Positions 38,601-46,534 of a stretch of 64,000 nt of DNA are shown one piece after another. The notes under the pieces are model-generated. The model was given only the letters and a program-made list of their open reading frames with translations, was not told where the DNA came from and did not search any database. Source of the stretch: Phyllobacterium pellucidum (lineage in GTDB: Bacteria > Pseudomonadota > Alphaproteobacteria > Rhizobiales > Rhizobiaceae). Within the stretch, counting starts at the first letter, position 1; each line of letters starts with the position of its first letter. The stretch lies in the NCBI RefSeq assembly GCF_013327855.1, contig NZ_JABUMX010000002.1, positions 1,018,217 to 1,082,216 on the forward strand, written 5' to 3'. The translations under genes and the position numbers were made by a program.

Positions 38601-38691
38601 GGCCGTCAAATGTGAAACGGACTGTCTTTGCGGGTGTAAGCCGACCTGCGCCGGAAATACGGTTGCTGCCGGAATGAACCTGGTTGGTCAT
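35680..38691 (-). CDS. soxA: sarcosine oxidase alpha subunit
   Basis: The protein has 1003 residues. The N-terminus has a ferredoxin-like domain (GLEGDTLASALLANG). An NAD-binding Rossmann motif follows near residue 175 (VLVVGAGAAGLAAALSAA). The C-terminal 380 residues form a GcvT-type folate-binding domain (GIFDASTLGKIEVVGPDAAKFLE, GETGYEINV). The enzyme demethylates sarcosine to glycine with transfer of the one-carbon unit to tetrahydrofolate and release of hydrogen peroxide. The glycine-betaine degradation route ends here. Confidence 0.96.
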   Translation of the reverse strand: MTNQVHSGSNRISGAGRLTPAKTVRFTFDGQSLTGLEGDTLASALLANGIHLVGRSFKYHRPRGILSAGSEEPNALVDIERDKSRKQPNVRATVQEIYDGLKVKSQNRWPSLTFDVGAINDVFSPMLPAGFYYKTFMWPKFAWKTIYEPKIRAAAGLGVVPGEPDTDRYSNRFAHCDVLVVGAGAAGLAAALSAAATGATVILCDEQPEVGGALRYESDVTIDGAPGYEWATATIARLRAMDNVTVLTRTTAFGYYAQNFVGLAERISDHLSTPAAEMPRERLWQIRAKKVVLATGAIERHMVFANNDRPGVMLASAARMFLNHYGVAIGRKVGVYTANDSAYAAAIDLKRAGIDVPIIVDTRDNPKSAIVEEARSLGIEVLPGHAVFSAGGKRRVSSMLIKPNRGGSERKVAVDAVIVSAGWTPSVHLFSQSRGKVAWDAANERFLPGTYAQDCLSVGACNGTDGLQDVINEAIAAGGSSAEQAGFAGKGTPVSLTATGSASWIGGMIGSAAGAGPDTTVKAFVDFQNDVTAKDVRLAVREGMHSIEHVKRFTTNGMATDQGKTSNLHGLAIAAEALNKPIPAVGLTTFRAPFTPVTFGTIVNHARHDLFDPTRRTPMHAWHAAQGAAFEDVGQWKRAWYYPQAGEDMHAAVNRECVAVRTEAGIFDASTLGKIEVVGPDAAKFLELLYTNPWEKLGVGRLRYGIMLREDGFIYDDGVVGRLAEDRFHVTTTTGGAPRVMNHMEDYLQTEFPHLDVWLTSTTEQWGVIAVQGPRSREIIAPLVEGIDMSNEAMPHMSVREGKICGVPTRLFRMSFTGETGYEINVPADYGQAVWEAIYERGKPLGLTPYGTEAMHILRAEKGYIIVGQDTDGTVTPQDAGLTWAIGKNKTDYVGIRGLLRRDLVTPGRKQLVGLKTVDPKVVLEEGAQIVANPNQPVPMTMIGHVTSSYWSENCGRSIALALVIDGTKRLGETLYVPMPNGVIEVEVTGTVFFDEKGERLNG

Positions 38692-38694
38692 GGC

Positions 38695-39063
38695 TCAGGC
38701 CTCCGCTTTCTTGGTGCGCGGCGTGCGCGGCGCGGGAGATTCAACGACTGCTTCTGCCGGCGTCGTCCCTCGTGTCACAAGTTGCTCGACATTGGGCTTC
38801 GGTTCGCCCGCCTTGTAGACGGTCAAGAACTTGTCGGAAACGGAATCGCGCACGGCATTGAAGAACCGTCCGCAGCCATGAATGTGCCGCCAGCGCTCGA
38901 ACTGAAGTCCCTTCGGATTTTGGCGGAAGTACAGGAAGGCGGCGAAATCATCGTCCGACTGGTCAACGATCGGGTTTGCACGGACCAGATGCGCTTCGCC
39001 GGCATTGCGGAATTCCAGTTCCGGGCGCTCGTCTTCGCAATAGGGGCATTTGATGAGAAGCAT
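38695..39063 (-). CDS. soxD: sarcosine oxidase delta subunit
   Basis: The protein has 122 residues. It starts MLLIKCPYCEDERPELEFRNAGEA, with a zinc-binding CPYC knuckle and a distal Cys/His pair, as in SoxD. The segment HIHGCGRFFNAVRDSVSD is conserved. The C-terminal 30 residues (VESPAPRTPRTKKAEA) are a family-variable tail. It sits between soxB (24 bases) and soxA (3 bases). Confidence 0.93.
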   Translation of the reverse strand: MLLIKCPYCEDERPELEFRNAGEAHLVRANPIVDQSDDDFAAFLYFRQNPKGLQFERWRHIHGCGRFFNAVRDSVSDKFLTVYKAGEPKPNVEQLVTRGTTPAEAVVESPAPRTPRTKKAEA

Positions 39064-39087
39064 GTCTTCGTCTCGTTTCTAAAAAAG

Positions 39088-40341
39088 TCAGTGCGCCACG
39101 GCAGCGGCGGCTGCCTCGTCGATAAGCCGGCCACTGGTAAAGCGCTCGATCGTGAACGGAGCGTTGATACGGTGCGGCTCGTCGCGGGCGATCGTGTGGG
39201 CAAACACGTTGCCCGAACCCGGCGTTGCCTTGAAACCGCCCGTGCCCCAGCCGCAGTTGACATAGAGGCCGGGAACCGGGGTCTTGGCCAGGATGGGCGA
39301 GCGGTCGGGTGTGACATCGACAATGCCGCCCCACGAGCGCAGCATCTTGAGGCGTGTCAGGACCGGGAACATCTCGCAGATCGCATCGAGCGTATGGTTG
39401 ATGATGTGAAGGCCGCCTGTTTGCGAATAGGACGTATACTGGTCGGTGCCGGCGCCGATCACCATTTCGCCTTTGTCCGACTGGGAAATATAGGCGTGCA
39501 CGGTGTTCGACATGATCACGCAGGGAATCAACGGCTTGACCGGTTCCGAGACCAGCGCCTGCAGCGGGTAGCTCTCGAGCGGCATGCGGACGTCCGCCAT
39601 GTTCATGATGACCGACGTATGTCCGGCGGCGACGACACCGACCTTCTTGGCGTTGATGGGGCCACGATTGGTATCGACACCGACCACGGCGCCATTGGCG
39701 GCGCGGCGAACACCGGTGACTTCGCAATTCTGGATGATGTGAACGCCGCGGTCTGCAGCCGCACGGGCATAGCCCCAGGCCACGGCATCGTGGCGTGCGG
39801 TCCCGCCGCGGCGCTGCAATGCTGCACCGATGATGGGATAACGTGCATCAGCAGAGAGGTTGATCGGCGGGCAGAATTCCTTGACCTGCTCGGGCGTCAA
39901 CCACTCATTGTCGATGCCGTTCAGCCGGTTGGCATGGATGTGGCGCTTGAACACCTGAACGTCGTGGATGTTGTGCGCGAGCATCATGACGCCGCGTGCC
40001 GAGTACATCACGTTATAGTTGAGGTCCTGGCTCAGCCCTTCCCAGAGCTTTACCGCATGTTCGTAAATACCGGCGGATTCGTCATAGAGATAGTTGGAGC
40101 GGATAATGGTCGTATTGCGACCCGTATTGCCACCGCCGAGCCAGCCCTTTTCGAGCACGGCCACATTGGTGATGCCATGTTCCTTGGCAAGATAGTAGGC
40201 GGTTGCGAGACCGTGGCCACCGGCGCCGACAATGATGACGTCATATTCCGACTTCGGTTCGGGCGACGTCCACTGCTGTTCCCAGCCCTTGTGGGCACGC
40301 ATGGCTTCGCGGGCCAGAGCAAATACCGAATATTTCCGCAT
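39088..40341 (-). CDS. soxB: sarcosine oxidase beta subunit
   Basis: This is the FAD/FMN-binding oxidase subunit, 417 residues. The FAD-binding fold is [23 protein letters not shown] near residue 35, and the flavin attachment region is [16 protein letters not shown]. The C-terminus shows [14 protein letters not shown]. It starts at ATG 40341 ([13 protein letters not shown]) and is the first gene of the sox operon. The promoter must be in the 392-base gap upstream. Confidence 0.96.
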   Translation of the reverse strand: MRKYSVFALAREAMRAHKGWEQQWTSPEPKSEYDVIIVGAGGHGLATAYYLAKEHGITNVAVLEKGWLGGGNTGRNTTIIRSNYLYDESAGIYEHAVKLWEGLSQDLNYNVMYSARGVMMLAHNIHDVQVFKRHIHANRLNGIDNEWLTPEQVKEFCPPINLSADARYPIIGAALQRRGGTARHDAVAWGYARAAADRGVHIIQNCEVTGVRRAANGAVVGVDTNRGPINAKKVGVVAAGHTSVIMNMADVRMPLESYPLQALVSEPVKPLIPCVIMSNTVHAYISQSDKGEMVIGAGTDQYTSYSQTGGLHIINHTLDAICEMFPVLTRLKMLRSWGGIVDVTPDRSPILAKTPVPGLYVNCGWGTGGFKATPGSGNVFAHTIARDEPHRINAPFTIERFTSGRLIDEAAAAAVAH

Positions 40342-40733
40342 TACCTATTCCCTTTGCGCACAACTTGGCTTCGAGCGCCGATTGTTCAAAGATTTCTCGC
40401 CGGTTTCCTGTCCCAAAATCGACATGGACTTTATCGACATGCGCGGCGTGTTAGCGCATCACTATCGTATCTGTCCAAGCGTCTTTTGCCATTTTGCGAC
40501 GGAGATTGGCGCGCGATGCCGGTCAGCCCCAAATTAAACCGTGGTCCATGGCTTTGGCGAACGAATATCAGCAATTCCATGCCAAATCGCCATGGACATC
40601 GTTTTGAGTTTCTGCTAATGCCGACCGCAGTTTGCGATGGATGACCGTCGCGAAGTCCGGTTTGTTGTCCCATGATCTTCGGTCGGGGATCGGTGGCCAG
40701 GCTCAGTGAAATCTAAGAGATACAGGATAAAAC
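40342..40733. other. intergenic region soxB / rpsU
   Basis: This is a 392-base gap between divergent genes. The exact inverted repeat GTCCATGGC (40544-40552) / GCCATGGAC (40589-40597) lies near the middle, with a 36-base spacer. I see no gene or RNA of known family; both promoters must lie here. Confidence 0.45.
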
Positions 40734-40985
40734 GTGCAGGTACTCGTACGCGAAAACAATGTTGATCAGGCTCTCCGCGTTCTCAAGAAGAAGATGCAGC
40801 GCGAAGGCATGTTCCGCGAAATGAAGATGCATGATCACTACGAGAAGCCGTCGATCAAGCGCGCTCGCCAGAAGGCGGAAGCAATCAGCCGCGCTCGCAA
40901 GCTTGCCCGCAAGCAGGCACAGCGCGAGGGTCTTCTGCCGATGCCGGCACGCAAGGCGCCGGTTCGCGCCGCTGCGGCTCGTTGA
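40734..40985 (+). CDS. rpsU: 30S ribosomal protein S21
   Basis: The protein has 83 residues from GTG 40734, with AGGA upstream. [31 protein letters not shown] is the S21 signature, followed by a basic helical tail ([28 protein letters not shown]). S21 binds the 30S subunit near the anti-Shine-Dalgarno sequence and aids initiation. The Ala/Arg-rich C-terminal end is usual in rhizobia. Confidence 0.96.
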   Translation: MQVLVRENNVDQALRVLKKKMQREGMFREMKMHDHYEKPSIKRARQKAEAISRARKLARKQAQREGLLPMPARKAPVRAAAAR

Positions 40986-41116
40986 TCAGCGGTTTATCGA
41001 CGCTTTTAACCCGATATCGGGGTGGAGTGGCTTCACGCCGCGCCGCCCTTTTTTCGTTTGGTGCCATCGGAGCAAAAGAGCTTGCACGGCTCTGAGTTGT
41101 ACGGGACACATAGACA

Positions 41117-41974
41117 ATGACATATTCATCTGAACGCGCCGCATACGGCAAATTTCCCTCGGTACGTTATGCCGGATTGTTGATCGCGTCGATCTCTGCG
41201 CTCGGCCTTGCCGGATGCCAGAGCACTTCGACCACCGACATGACCGGGATCGACAAGGCACAAGGATCGACCGAGAACATCAGTTCTTTGAATGATGTCA
41301 TCCGCAACAATCCGAAGGATCCCGAGGCATACAATGTCCGCGGTTCCGCCTATGGTCGCGCCGGCAAGAACAATGACGCGATCAAGGATTTCAACGTCGC
41401 GCTTCAGTTGAACCCGAACTTCTACCAGGCCTATTCGAACCGCGCGCTCGTCTATCGCAATATGGGCAACTCCGCCCAGGCTATTGCCGACTACAGCCGG
41501 GCGATCCAGATCAACCCGCAATATGATGCTGCCTATATCGGGCGCGGCAACCTCTACCGCCAGGCGGGCCAGCTCGACCAGGCGATGAACGATTTCAACC
41601 AGGCGATCCAGCTCAGCACCACGGATGCCCGCGCCTACCACAATCGTGGTCTCATCTATCAGGCGCGCAACCAGCATAAGCAGGCCATCGAGGACTTCTC
41701 TACGGCGATCTCGCTGCAGCCCGATGCTGCGGAGCCTTATAATGGCCGTGGCATTTCCTATGTGGCGCTCGGCGATGACGACAACGCCTTCGACGATTTC
41801 AATACGGCGATTAAACTCGACGGCACGATTGCCGAGGGCTGGGCCAACCAGGCCCTGATCTACGAGCATCGCGGCGACAAGGCCCGCGCCGCCAAGTCCT
41901 ACGCCCGCGCCGTTCAGCTTGACCCCAAGTACAAGCCTGCTGTCGACGGTCTGGCGCGCACGCGCAAGTCCTGA
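41117..41974 (+). CDS. TPR-repeat lipoprotein
   Basis: The protein has 285 residues. The signal peptide ends in lipobox LAGC (IASISALGLAGCQSTST). About six tetratricopeptide repeats follow, each with the PxxxxAYxNRGxxY pattern (for example PQYDAAYIGRGNLYRQAGQLDQA). It is likely anchored on the periplasmic side of a membrane as a scaffold for envelope complexes, similar to NlpI. It is followed closely by the quinone-reductase gene. Confidence 0.88.
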   Translation: MTYSSERAAYGKFPSVRYAGLLIASISALGLAGCQSTSTTDMTGIDKAQGSTENISSLNDVIRNNPKDPEAYNVRGSAYGRAGKNNDAIKDFNVALQLNPNFYQAYSNRALVYRNMGNSAQAIADYSRAIQINPQYDAAYIGRGNLYRQAGQLDQAMNDFNQAIQLSTTDARAYHNRGLIYQARNQHKQAIEDFSTAISLQPDAAEPYNGRGISYVALGDDDNAFDDFNTAIKLDGTIAEGWANQALIYEHRGDKARAAKSYARAVQLDPKYKPAVDGLARTRKS

Positions 41975-41982
41975 TGCGATAG

Positions 41983-42582
41983 ATGAGCAAGAACGTCGTT
42001 GTCGTTTTTGCTCACCCTTTGAAAGACAGCCTTTGCGCGCACCTTGCTTCGCTCATAACCGCCAGGCTCGATGAGGCCTGTCACAGTATCACCTTCGCCG
42101 ATCTCTATGAGCGCGGCTTCGACCCCCGCCTCACGGCAAATGAGCGCAAGGCCTATTACGCGGATGCTTATGACAGAAGCGCCGTGGCCCTCGATGCAGA
42201 AGACCTCGTCCGCACCGACATTCTGATCCTTGTCTTTCCGACATGGTGGTTCGGCCTTCCGGCGATTCTCAAGGGTTGGATCGACCGGCTCTTTGTGCCG
42301 GGTGTTGCCTATGACCATGCCCCTGATTTTGGCCGTATGATTCCGCGGCTCACCAGGCTCAAGTCTTGCCTTGCCGTCACTACGCTCGGCTCGCCCTGGT
42401 GGATCGATTGGTTCGTGATGTTCCGTCCGGTCCGCCGCATACTTTCGCGCGCCATCATCGGCACATGCGCGCCGCAAGCGCGGTTCTCCATGCTCTCGCT
42501 CTACAACACCGAACAATTGTCAGCGGAACGGTTAGCGGCTTTTGAGCGCCGGCTCGGGCGGAAATTGGAACGCCTGATCTAA
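41983..42582 (+). CDS. NAD(P)H-dependent oxidoreductase, flavodoxin-like fold
   Basis: The protein has 199 residues. It opens VVVVFAHPLKDSLCAHLA and carries VFPTWWFGLPAILKGWIDRLFVPGVAY, the FMN and substrate motifs of the KefF/MdaB/NQO1 quinone-reductase family. It would reduce quinones with two electrons using FMN. It starts 9 bases after the TPR gene. Its own terminator is at 42589-42612. Confidence 0.88.
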   Translation: MSKNVVVVFAHPLKDSLCAHLASLITARLDEACHSITFADLYERGFDPRLTANERKAYYADAYDRSAVALDAEDLVRTDILILVFPTWWFGLPAILKGWIDRLFVPGVAYDHAPDFGRMIPRLTRLKSCLAVTTLGSPWWIDWFVMFRPVRRILSRAIIGTCAPQARFSMLSLYNTEQLSAERLAAFERRLGRKLERLI

Positions 42583-42588
42583 CAAAAA

Positions 42589-42612
42589 GCCCGCCGATGG
42601 GCGGGCCTTTGC
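42589..42612. terminator. bidirectional intrinsic terminator
   Basis: GCCCGCC (42589-42595) pairs with GGCGGGC (42600-42606), with AAAAA before and CTTT after. It serves the convergent reductase and pntB genes. Confidence 0.8.
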
Positions 42613-42632
42613 CTCATTCGCGATACACAAGT

Positions 42633-44033
42633 TCAGTGGTCCAGCGCCTTGACGATATTCTCTACCATCTTCTTGGCATCGGCAAAGAGCATCATGGTGT
42701 TGTCGCGGAAGAACAATTCGTTCTCGACGCCCGCATAGCCGGAGCCCATGCCGCGCTTGATGAAAAGCACCGTCCCCGCCTTGTCGACATCAAGGATCGG
42801 CATGCCGAAGATCGGCGATTTAGGATCGGTCTTTGCCGCCGGGTTGGTGACGTCGTTGGCGCCGATGACGAAGGCGACGTCGGCCTGTGCAAACTCCGAA
42901 TTGATGTCTTCGAGCTCGAAGACCTCGTCGTAAGGCACATTGGCCTCGGCAAGAAGCACGTTCATGTGACCCGGCATGCGCCCAGCGACCGGATGAATGG
43001 CGTATTTGATTTCAACGCCTTCTGCCTTCAGCTTGTCGGCCATCTCGCGCAGGGCATGCTGTGCCTGCGCAACGGCCATGCCGTAGCCGGGCACGATGAT
43101 GACCTTGGAGGCGTTCTTCATGATGAAGGCAGCATCGTCGGCGGAGCCCTGCTTGACCGGGCGCTGTTCGACTTCACCACCGGCAGCAGTGCTGGTCTCG
43201 CCGCCGAAGCCGCCGAGGATGACCGAAATGAACGAACGGTTCATGCCTTTGCACATGATATAGGACAGGATCGCGCCGGACGAGCCAACCAGCGCGCCGG
43301 TGATGATCAGCGCGAGGTTGCCGAGCGTAAAGCCGATGCCCGCCGCCGCCCAGCCGGAATAGGAATTCAGCATCGAGACGACGACAGGCATGTCCGCGCC
43401 GCCGATCGGGATGATGATCAGGCCGCCGAGCACCAGCGACAGGATGACAATCAGCCAGAAGATCGCATGGCTCTCGGTCAGGACCAGCGCGATCACCAGG
43501 AGCACGATGGCAGCAAGAAGAGCAATGTTGAGCACATGGCGCCCAGGCAGCATGATTGGCTTGCCCGACATGCGGCCGTCAAGTTTCAGGAAGGCGATAA
43601 TCGAGCCGGTGAAGGTGATCGCGCCAATGGCGACGCCGAGCGACATTTCCACGAGCGCCTGACCATGAATGCTGCCGACTTCGCCGATCCCGAAAGAGTC
43701 GGGCGAATAGATCGCGGCCGCGGCAACCATGACCGCCGCCAGACCGACGAGTGAGTGGAACGCGGCAACAAGCTGCGGCATTGCCGTCATGGCGATACGC
43801 CTGGCAATGTACGCGCCGGCAGCGCCGCCGATGGCAAGACCGAGGACGATCAGGCCGAGGCCCTTGAAGCTAGGTTCGGCAAGCGCCAACGTTGTCGCGA
43901 TGGAAATGCCCATGCCCGTCATGCCGTAGTAGTTGCCCTGCCGGCTGGTCGTCGGATGCGAAAGGCCGCGCAGCGCAAGGATGAAGAGCACGCCGGAGAC
44001 GAGATAAAGGAAAGTTGCGATATTCACACTCAT
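42633..44033 (-). CDS. pntB: NAD(P) transhydrogenase beta subunit
   Basis: This is the proton-translocating transhydrogenase subunit that carries most of the membrane helices plus the NADP(H)-binding domain III. The 466 residues show about nine hydrophobic helices, then VIIVPGYGMAVAQAQHALREM, HPVAGRMPGHMNVLLAEA and VIGANDVTNPAA in the NADP site. The start ATG 44033 has AGGA upstream; GTG 44039, overlapping the pntAB stop, is possible. It is the third gene of the pnt operon. Confidence 0.95.
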   Translation of the reverse strand: MSVNIATFLYLVSGVLFILALRGLSHPTTSRQGNYYGMTGMGISIATTLALAEPSFKGLGLIVLGLAIGGAAGAYIARRIAMTAMPQLVAAFHSLVGLAAVMVAAAAIYSPDSFGIGEVGSIHGQALVEMSLGVAIGAITFTGSIIAFLKLDGRMSGKPIMLPGRHVLNIALLAAIVLLVIALVLTESHAIFWLIVILSLVLGGLIIIPIGGADMPVVVSMLNSYSGWAAAGIGFTLGNLALIITGALVGSSGAILSYIMCKGMNRSFISVILGGFGGETSTAAGGEVEQRPVKQGSADDAAFIMKNASKVIIVPGYGMAVAQAQHALREMADKLKAEGVEIKYAIHPVAGRMPGHMNVLLAEANVPYDEVFELEDINSEFAQADVAFVIGANDVTNPAAKTDPKSPIFGMPILDVDKAGTVLFIKRGMGSGYAGVENELFFRDNTMMLFADAKKMVENIVKALDH

Positions 44034-44035
44034 GC

Positions 44036-44449
44036 TCACTTTTCCTTCTTCTTGTACATGGCGAGCATGCGGTGGGTGACGAGGAAGCCCCCGAAAATAT
44101 TGACGCTGACGAGGACGAGCGCGATGAACCCGAAGCCGGTCGCAAAACCGCTCGCCGACAGTCCGACCGCCAAGAGCGCGCCGACGACGATAACGGAGGA
44201 GATCGCGTTGGTAACGGCCATGAGCGGCGTGTGCAGTGCCGGCGTCACCGACCAGACAACGTAATAACCGACAAAGATCGACAGGACGAAAATTGCGAGG
44301 CGGAAGACGAACGGATCGACGACACCGCCAGAGACGGCGTGAGCCGCGGCGCCGGCGGCTTCCGGCATGTTTTCAGCGGCCTGACGGACGATCTCGGCGG
44401 CCTGGTTCAGGGTCTCGAGGGCCTTTTCGAGTGCAGCATCAGCCATCAT
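44036..44449 (-). CDS. pntAB: NAD(P) transhydrogenase alpha subunit, part 2 (membrane)
   Basis: The protein has 137 residues. After an amphipathic N-terminus, three to four helices follow (FVFRLAIFVLSIFVGYYVVWSV, TPLMAVTNAISSVIVVGALLAVG, FIALVLVSVNIFGGFLVTHRML). The alpha subunit is split into two genes, as usual in alphaproteobacteria. It overlaps the pntAA stop by 4 bases. Confidence 0.94.
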   Translation of the reverse strand: MMADAALEKALETLNQAAEIVRQAAENMPEAAGAAAHAVSGGVVDPFVFRLAIFVLSIFVGYYVVWSVTPALHTPLMAVTNAISSVIVVGALLAVGLSASGFATGFGFIALVLVSVNIFGGFLVTHRMLAMYKKKEK

Positions 44450-45753
44450 GCCTCTCCTTCAGTCTTTGGCGCCGCCTTGGATGCAGCAGCCTTTTTCGGC
44501 GCGGCTTTCTTGGCGGCCGGTTTCACTGCGGCGTCTTTTGGAGCGGCAGGCTTGGCCGGCGCGGCCTTCTTGGCGACAGGCCTGGCAGCCCGCGTCTCAG
44601 CAGGAACAGCAACAGCCGCGGCAGCCTGGGCGAAGTTGGGGTGAACCACCTTGCCGTCATGGGTCAACATGGTCGCCTTGACGAGTTCGTCGTCGAAATT
44701 GATTTTCAGCACCTTCGCTTCCTTGTCGACCAGCGTCTCGACAAAAGCGACGAGGTTCTTCGCGTAGAGCTGCGAGGCAGTCGCCGCGATACGGCCCGGG
44801 ACGTTGAGATGTCCGACGATCTTGACCCCATCGATCTCGGTGATCTTGCCAGCCACCGCGCCTTCGACGTTGCCGCCGCGTTCGACCGCAAGATCGATCA
44901 GCACCGAACCCGGACGCATGCGCGCATACATTTCGCGGGTCACCAGTCTCGGCGCCGGACGACCGGGGATAAGTGCCGTTGTGATGACGATATCCTGCTT
45001 GGCAATGTGGTCATTGACCAGCGCCGCCTGCTTTGCCTGATATTCCTTCGACATTTCCTTGGCGTAGCCGCCAGCGGTCTCGGCAGCCTTGAACTCCTCG
45101 TCCTCGACAGCGAGAAATTTGGCGCCAAGCGATGCGACCTGCTCCTTGACCGCAGGACGGACGTCCGTGGCGGTTACCACAGCTCCAAGGCGGCGCGCAG
45201 TTGCGATAGCTTGCAGGCCAGCGACGCCGACACCCATGACGAAGACTTTCGCGGCCGGCACCGTGCCTGCTGCTGTCATCATCATCGGCAAGGCGCGGTC
45301 ATATTCTTCGGCGGCATCGATGACCGCCTGGTAGCCGGCAAGATTGGCCTGGCTGGAAAGAACGTCCATCACCTGCGCGCGGGTGATGCGCGGCATGAAC
45401 TCCATGGTGAAGGCGGTAAGCCCGGCATCGGCGAGTTCCTTGACGGCGCTGTCATTGCCGTAAGGATCGAGCATGGCGATGACGACTGCGCCTTTCTTGT
45501 AGGATTTGAGCTCAGGGGAAGCGGGTCGGCGCACCTTGAGGACAATGTCGGCGTCCTTGACGTCCGCGGCCTTGCCGATACTTGCGCCGGCGCCCGTAAA
45601 CTCTGCGTCAGGAATGCGCGACGCGGTTCCGGCACCCGTTTCGACAACGACGTTGAAGCCAAGGCCAATAAGCCGCTTTACCGTCTCCGGCGAGCCACCG
45701 ACACGCGCCTCATTGGCATCGGTCTCTTTCGGTATGAATAGTGTCTGAGCCAA
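44446..45753 (-). CDS. pntAA: NAD(P) transhydrogenase alpha subunit, part 1 (NAD-binding)
   Basis: This is the NAD(H)-binding domain I in the cytosol, 435 residues. IPKETDANEARVGGSPETVKRL opens it. VGVAGLQAIATARRLGAVVTATDVRP is the Rossmann motif, and AVERGGNVEG is conserved. The last 75 residues are an Ala/Lys/Pro-rich linker (AAPAKPAAPKDAAVKPAAKKAAPKK), longer than usual. I choose TTG 45753, because GGGGGG lies 8 bases upstream and the frame has no ATG near; GTG 45762 is the alternative. Confidence 0.92.
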   Translation of the reverse strand: MAQTLFIPKETDANEARVGGSPETVKRLIGLGFNVVVETGAGTASRIPDAEFTGAGASIGKAADVKDADIVLKVRRPASPELKSYKKGAVVIAMLDPYGNDSAVKELADAGLTAFTMEFMPRITRAQVMDVLSSQANLAGYQAVIDAAEEYDRALPMMMTAAGTVPAAKVFVMGVGVAGLQAIATARRLGAVVTATDVRPAVKEQVASLGAKFLAVEDEEFKAAETAGGYAKEMSKEYQAKQAALVNDHIAKQDIVITTALIPGRPAPRLVTREMYARMRPGSVLIDLAVERGGNVEGAVAGKITEIDGVKIVGHLNVPGRIAATASQLYAKNLVAFVETLVDKEAKVLKINFDDELVKATMLTHDGKVVHPNFAQAAAAVAVPAETRAARPVAKKAAPAKPAAPKDAAVKPAAKKAAPKKAAASKAAPKTEGEA

Positions 45754-45909
45754 GCTCTTCACCCCCCAAAGCAAGTTTTCACTACAAGGCAGTGGCCTTT
45801 CGGACCAGCGCGCCTTCCCGCTTGTAACGATTGGCAGTCTTAAAGACCCGCCCGGTCAAGATCGAGCGGGCTTTGGACGGGCGTCCAGGCTCTTGAGAAC
45901 CAGCGCGCC

Positions 45910-46131
45910 CTAAAGGAGGAACCAGGCAGCTCCGCAAATAACAAAGAAAAGAACCAGAGCAGAAAAGAATCCCCCGGCGAAAAAGCCGAAAGCCATGGCA
46001 ACGACCAGCGCTATGCAGGAAACGAAGCCCCATTTCGAAAGCGAGAGAAAAAGATTGTAGGTCTTCTCATGCTCCGCATAGTCCATGGGCGCGCCCAGTT
46101 CTGCAGGCGTGGTGTCGTGATGTTCAGCCAT
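45910..46131 (-). CDS. aa3-type cytochrome c oxidase subunit IV
   Basis: The protein has 73 residues from ATG 46131, with GAGG upstream. The N-terminal MDYAEHEKTYNLFLSLSKWG is the signature of this small bacterial subunit. Two hydrophobic segments follow (FVSCIALVVAMAFGFFAGGF, ALVLFFVICGAAWFLL). It stabilises the oxidase complex in the inner membrane. The main oxidase genes are not in this window. Confidence 0.9.
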   Translation of the reverse strand: MAEHHDTTPAELGAPMDYAEHEKTYNLFLSLSKWGFVSCIALVVAMAFGFFAGGFFSALVLFFVICGAAWFLL

Positions 46132-46268
46132 CTTCAAACCTCTTCTAGTCGACGTCGTAAAGGCAATAGCGAAAAGCCGACAACTGCGCAATGCGCAGAT
46201 CGTCGCTCACCCTGACCTCGATCAATATAAATCAAGAATAGAGTTTCATCGCGGTCGAGCCTAATTAA

Positions 46269-46415
46269 CTAACCGAGAAGATGCGGAAAAAGACCGACAA
46301 CGCCAATGATGATCAGGTAGAGCGCAACGACATAGTTCAGCAATCGCGGAGCGATCAATATGACGATGCCGGCGATCAGGGCGACGAGTGGTGCGATGGC
46401 GATTTCAGCAATCAT
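46269..46415 (-). CDS. DUF3096 family small membrane protein
   Basis: The protein has 48 residues from ATG 46415, with AGGA 7 bases upstream. It begins MIAEIAIAPLVALIAGIVIL, continues through IAPRLLNYVVALYLIIIGVVG and ends LFPHLLG. It has two short hydrophobic helices separated by PRLLNY, the pattern of DUF3096. Its role is unknown. Confidence 0.82.
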   Translation of the reverse strand: MIAEIAIAPLVALIAGIVILIAPRLLNYVVALYLIIIGVVGLFPHLLG

Positions 46416-46534
46416 TTCGGTATCCTTTGTGTGCGCAAGCTACCAGCTCAGAACAGAGCGCTATTCGAATACAATGATTCTGTCGGTAACGGACCGGGAT
46501 CGTTTAATTTATATTCAAATTGGCAAACAACCGT

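Noticed and set aside
38512..40644. 710-codon plus-strand frame
   Set aside because: It is antisense to soxB, soxD and part of soxA and has no recognisable domain.
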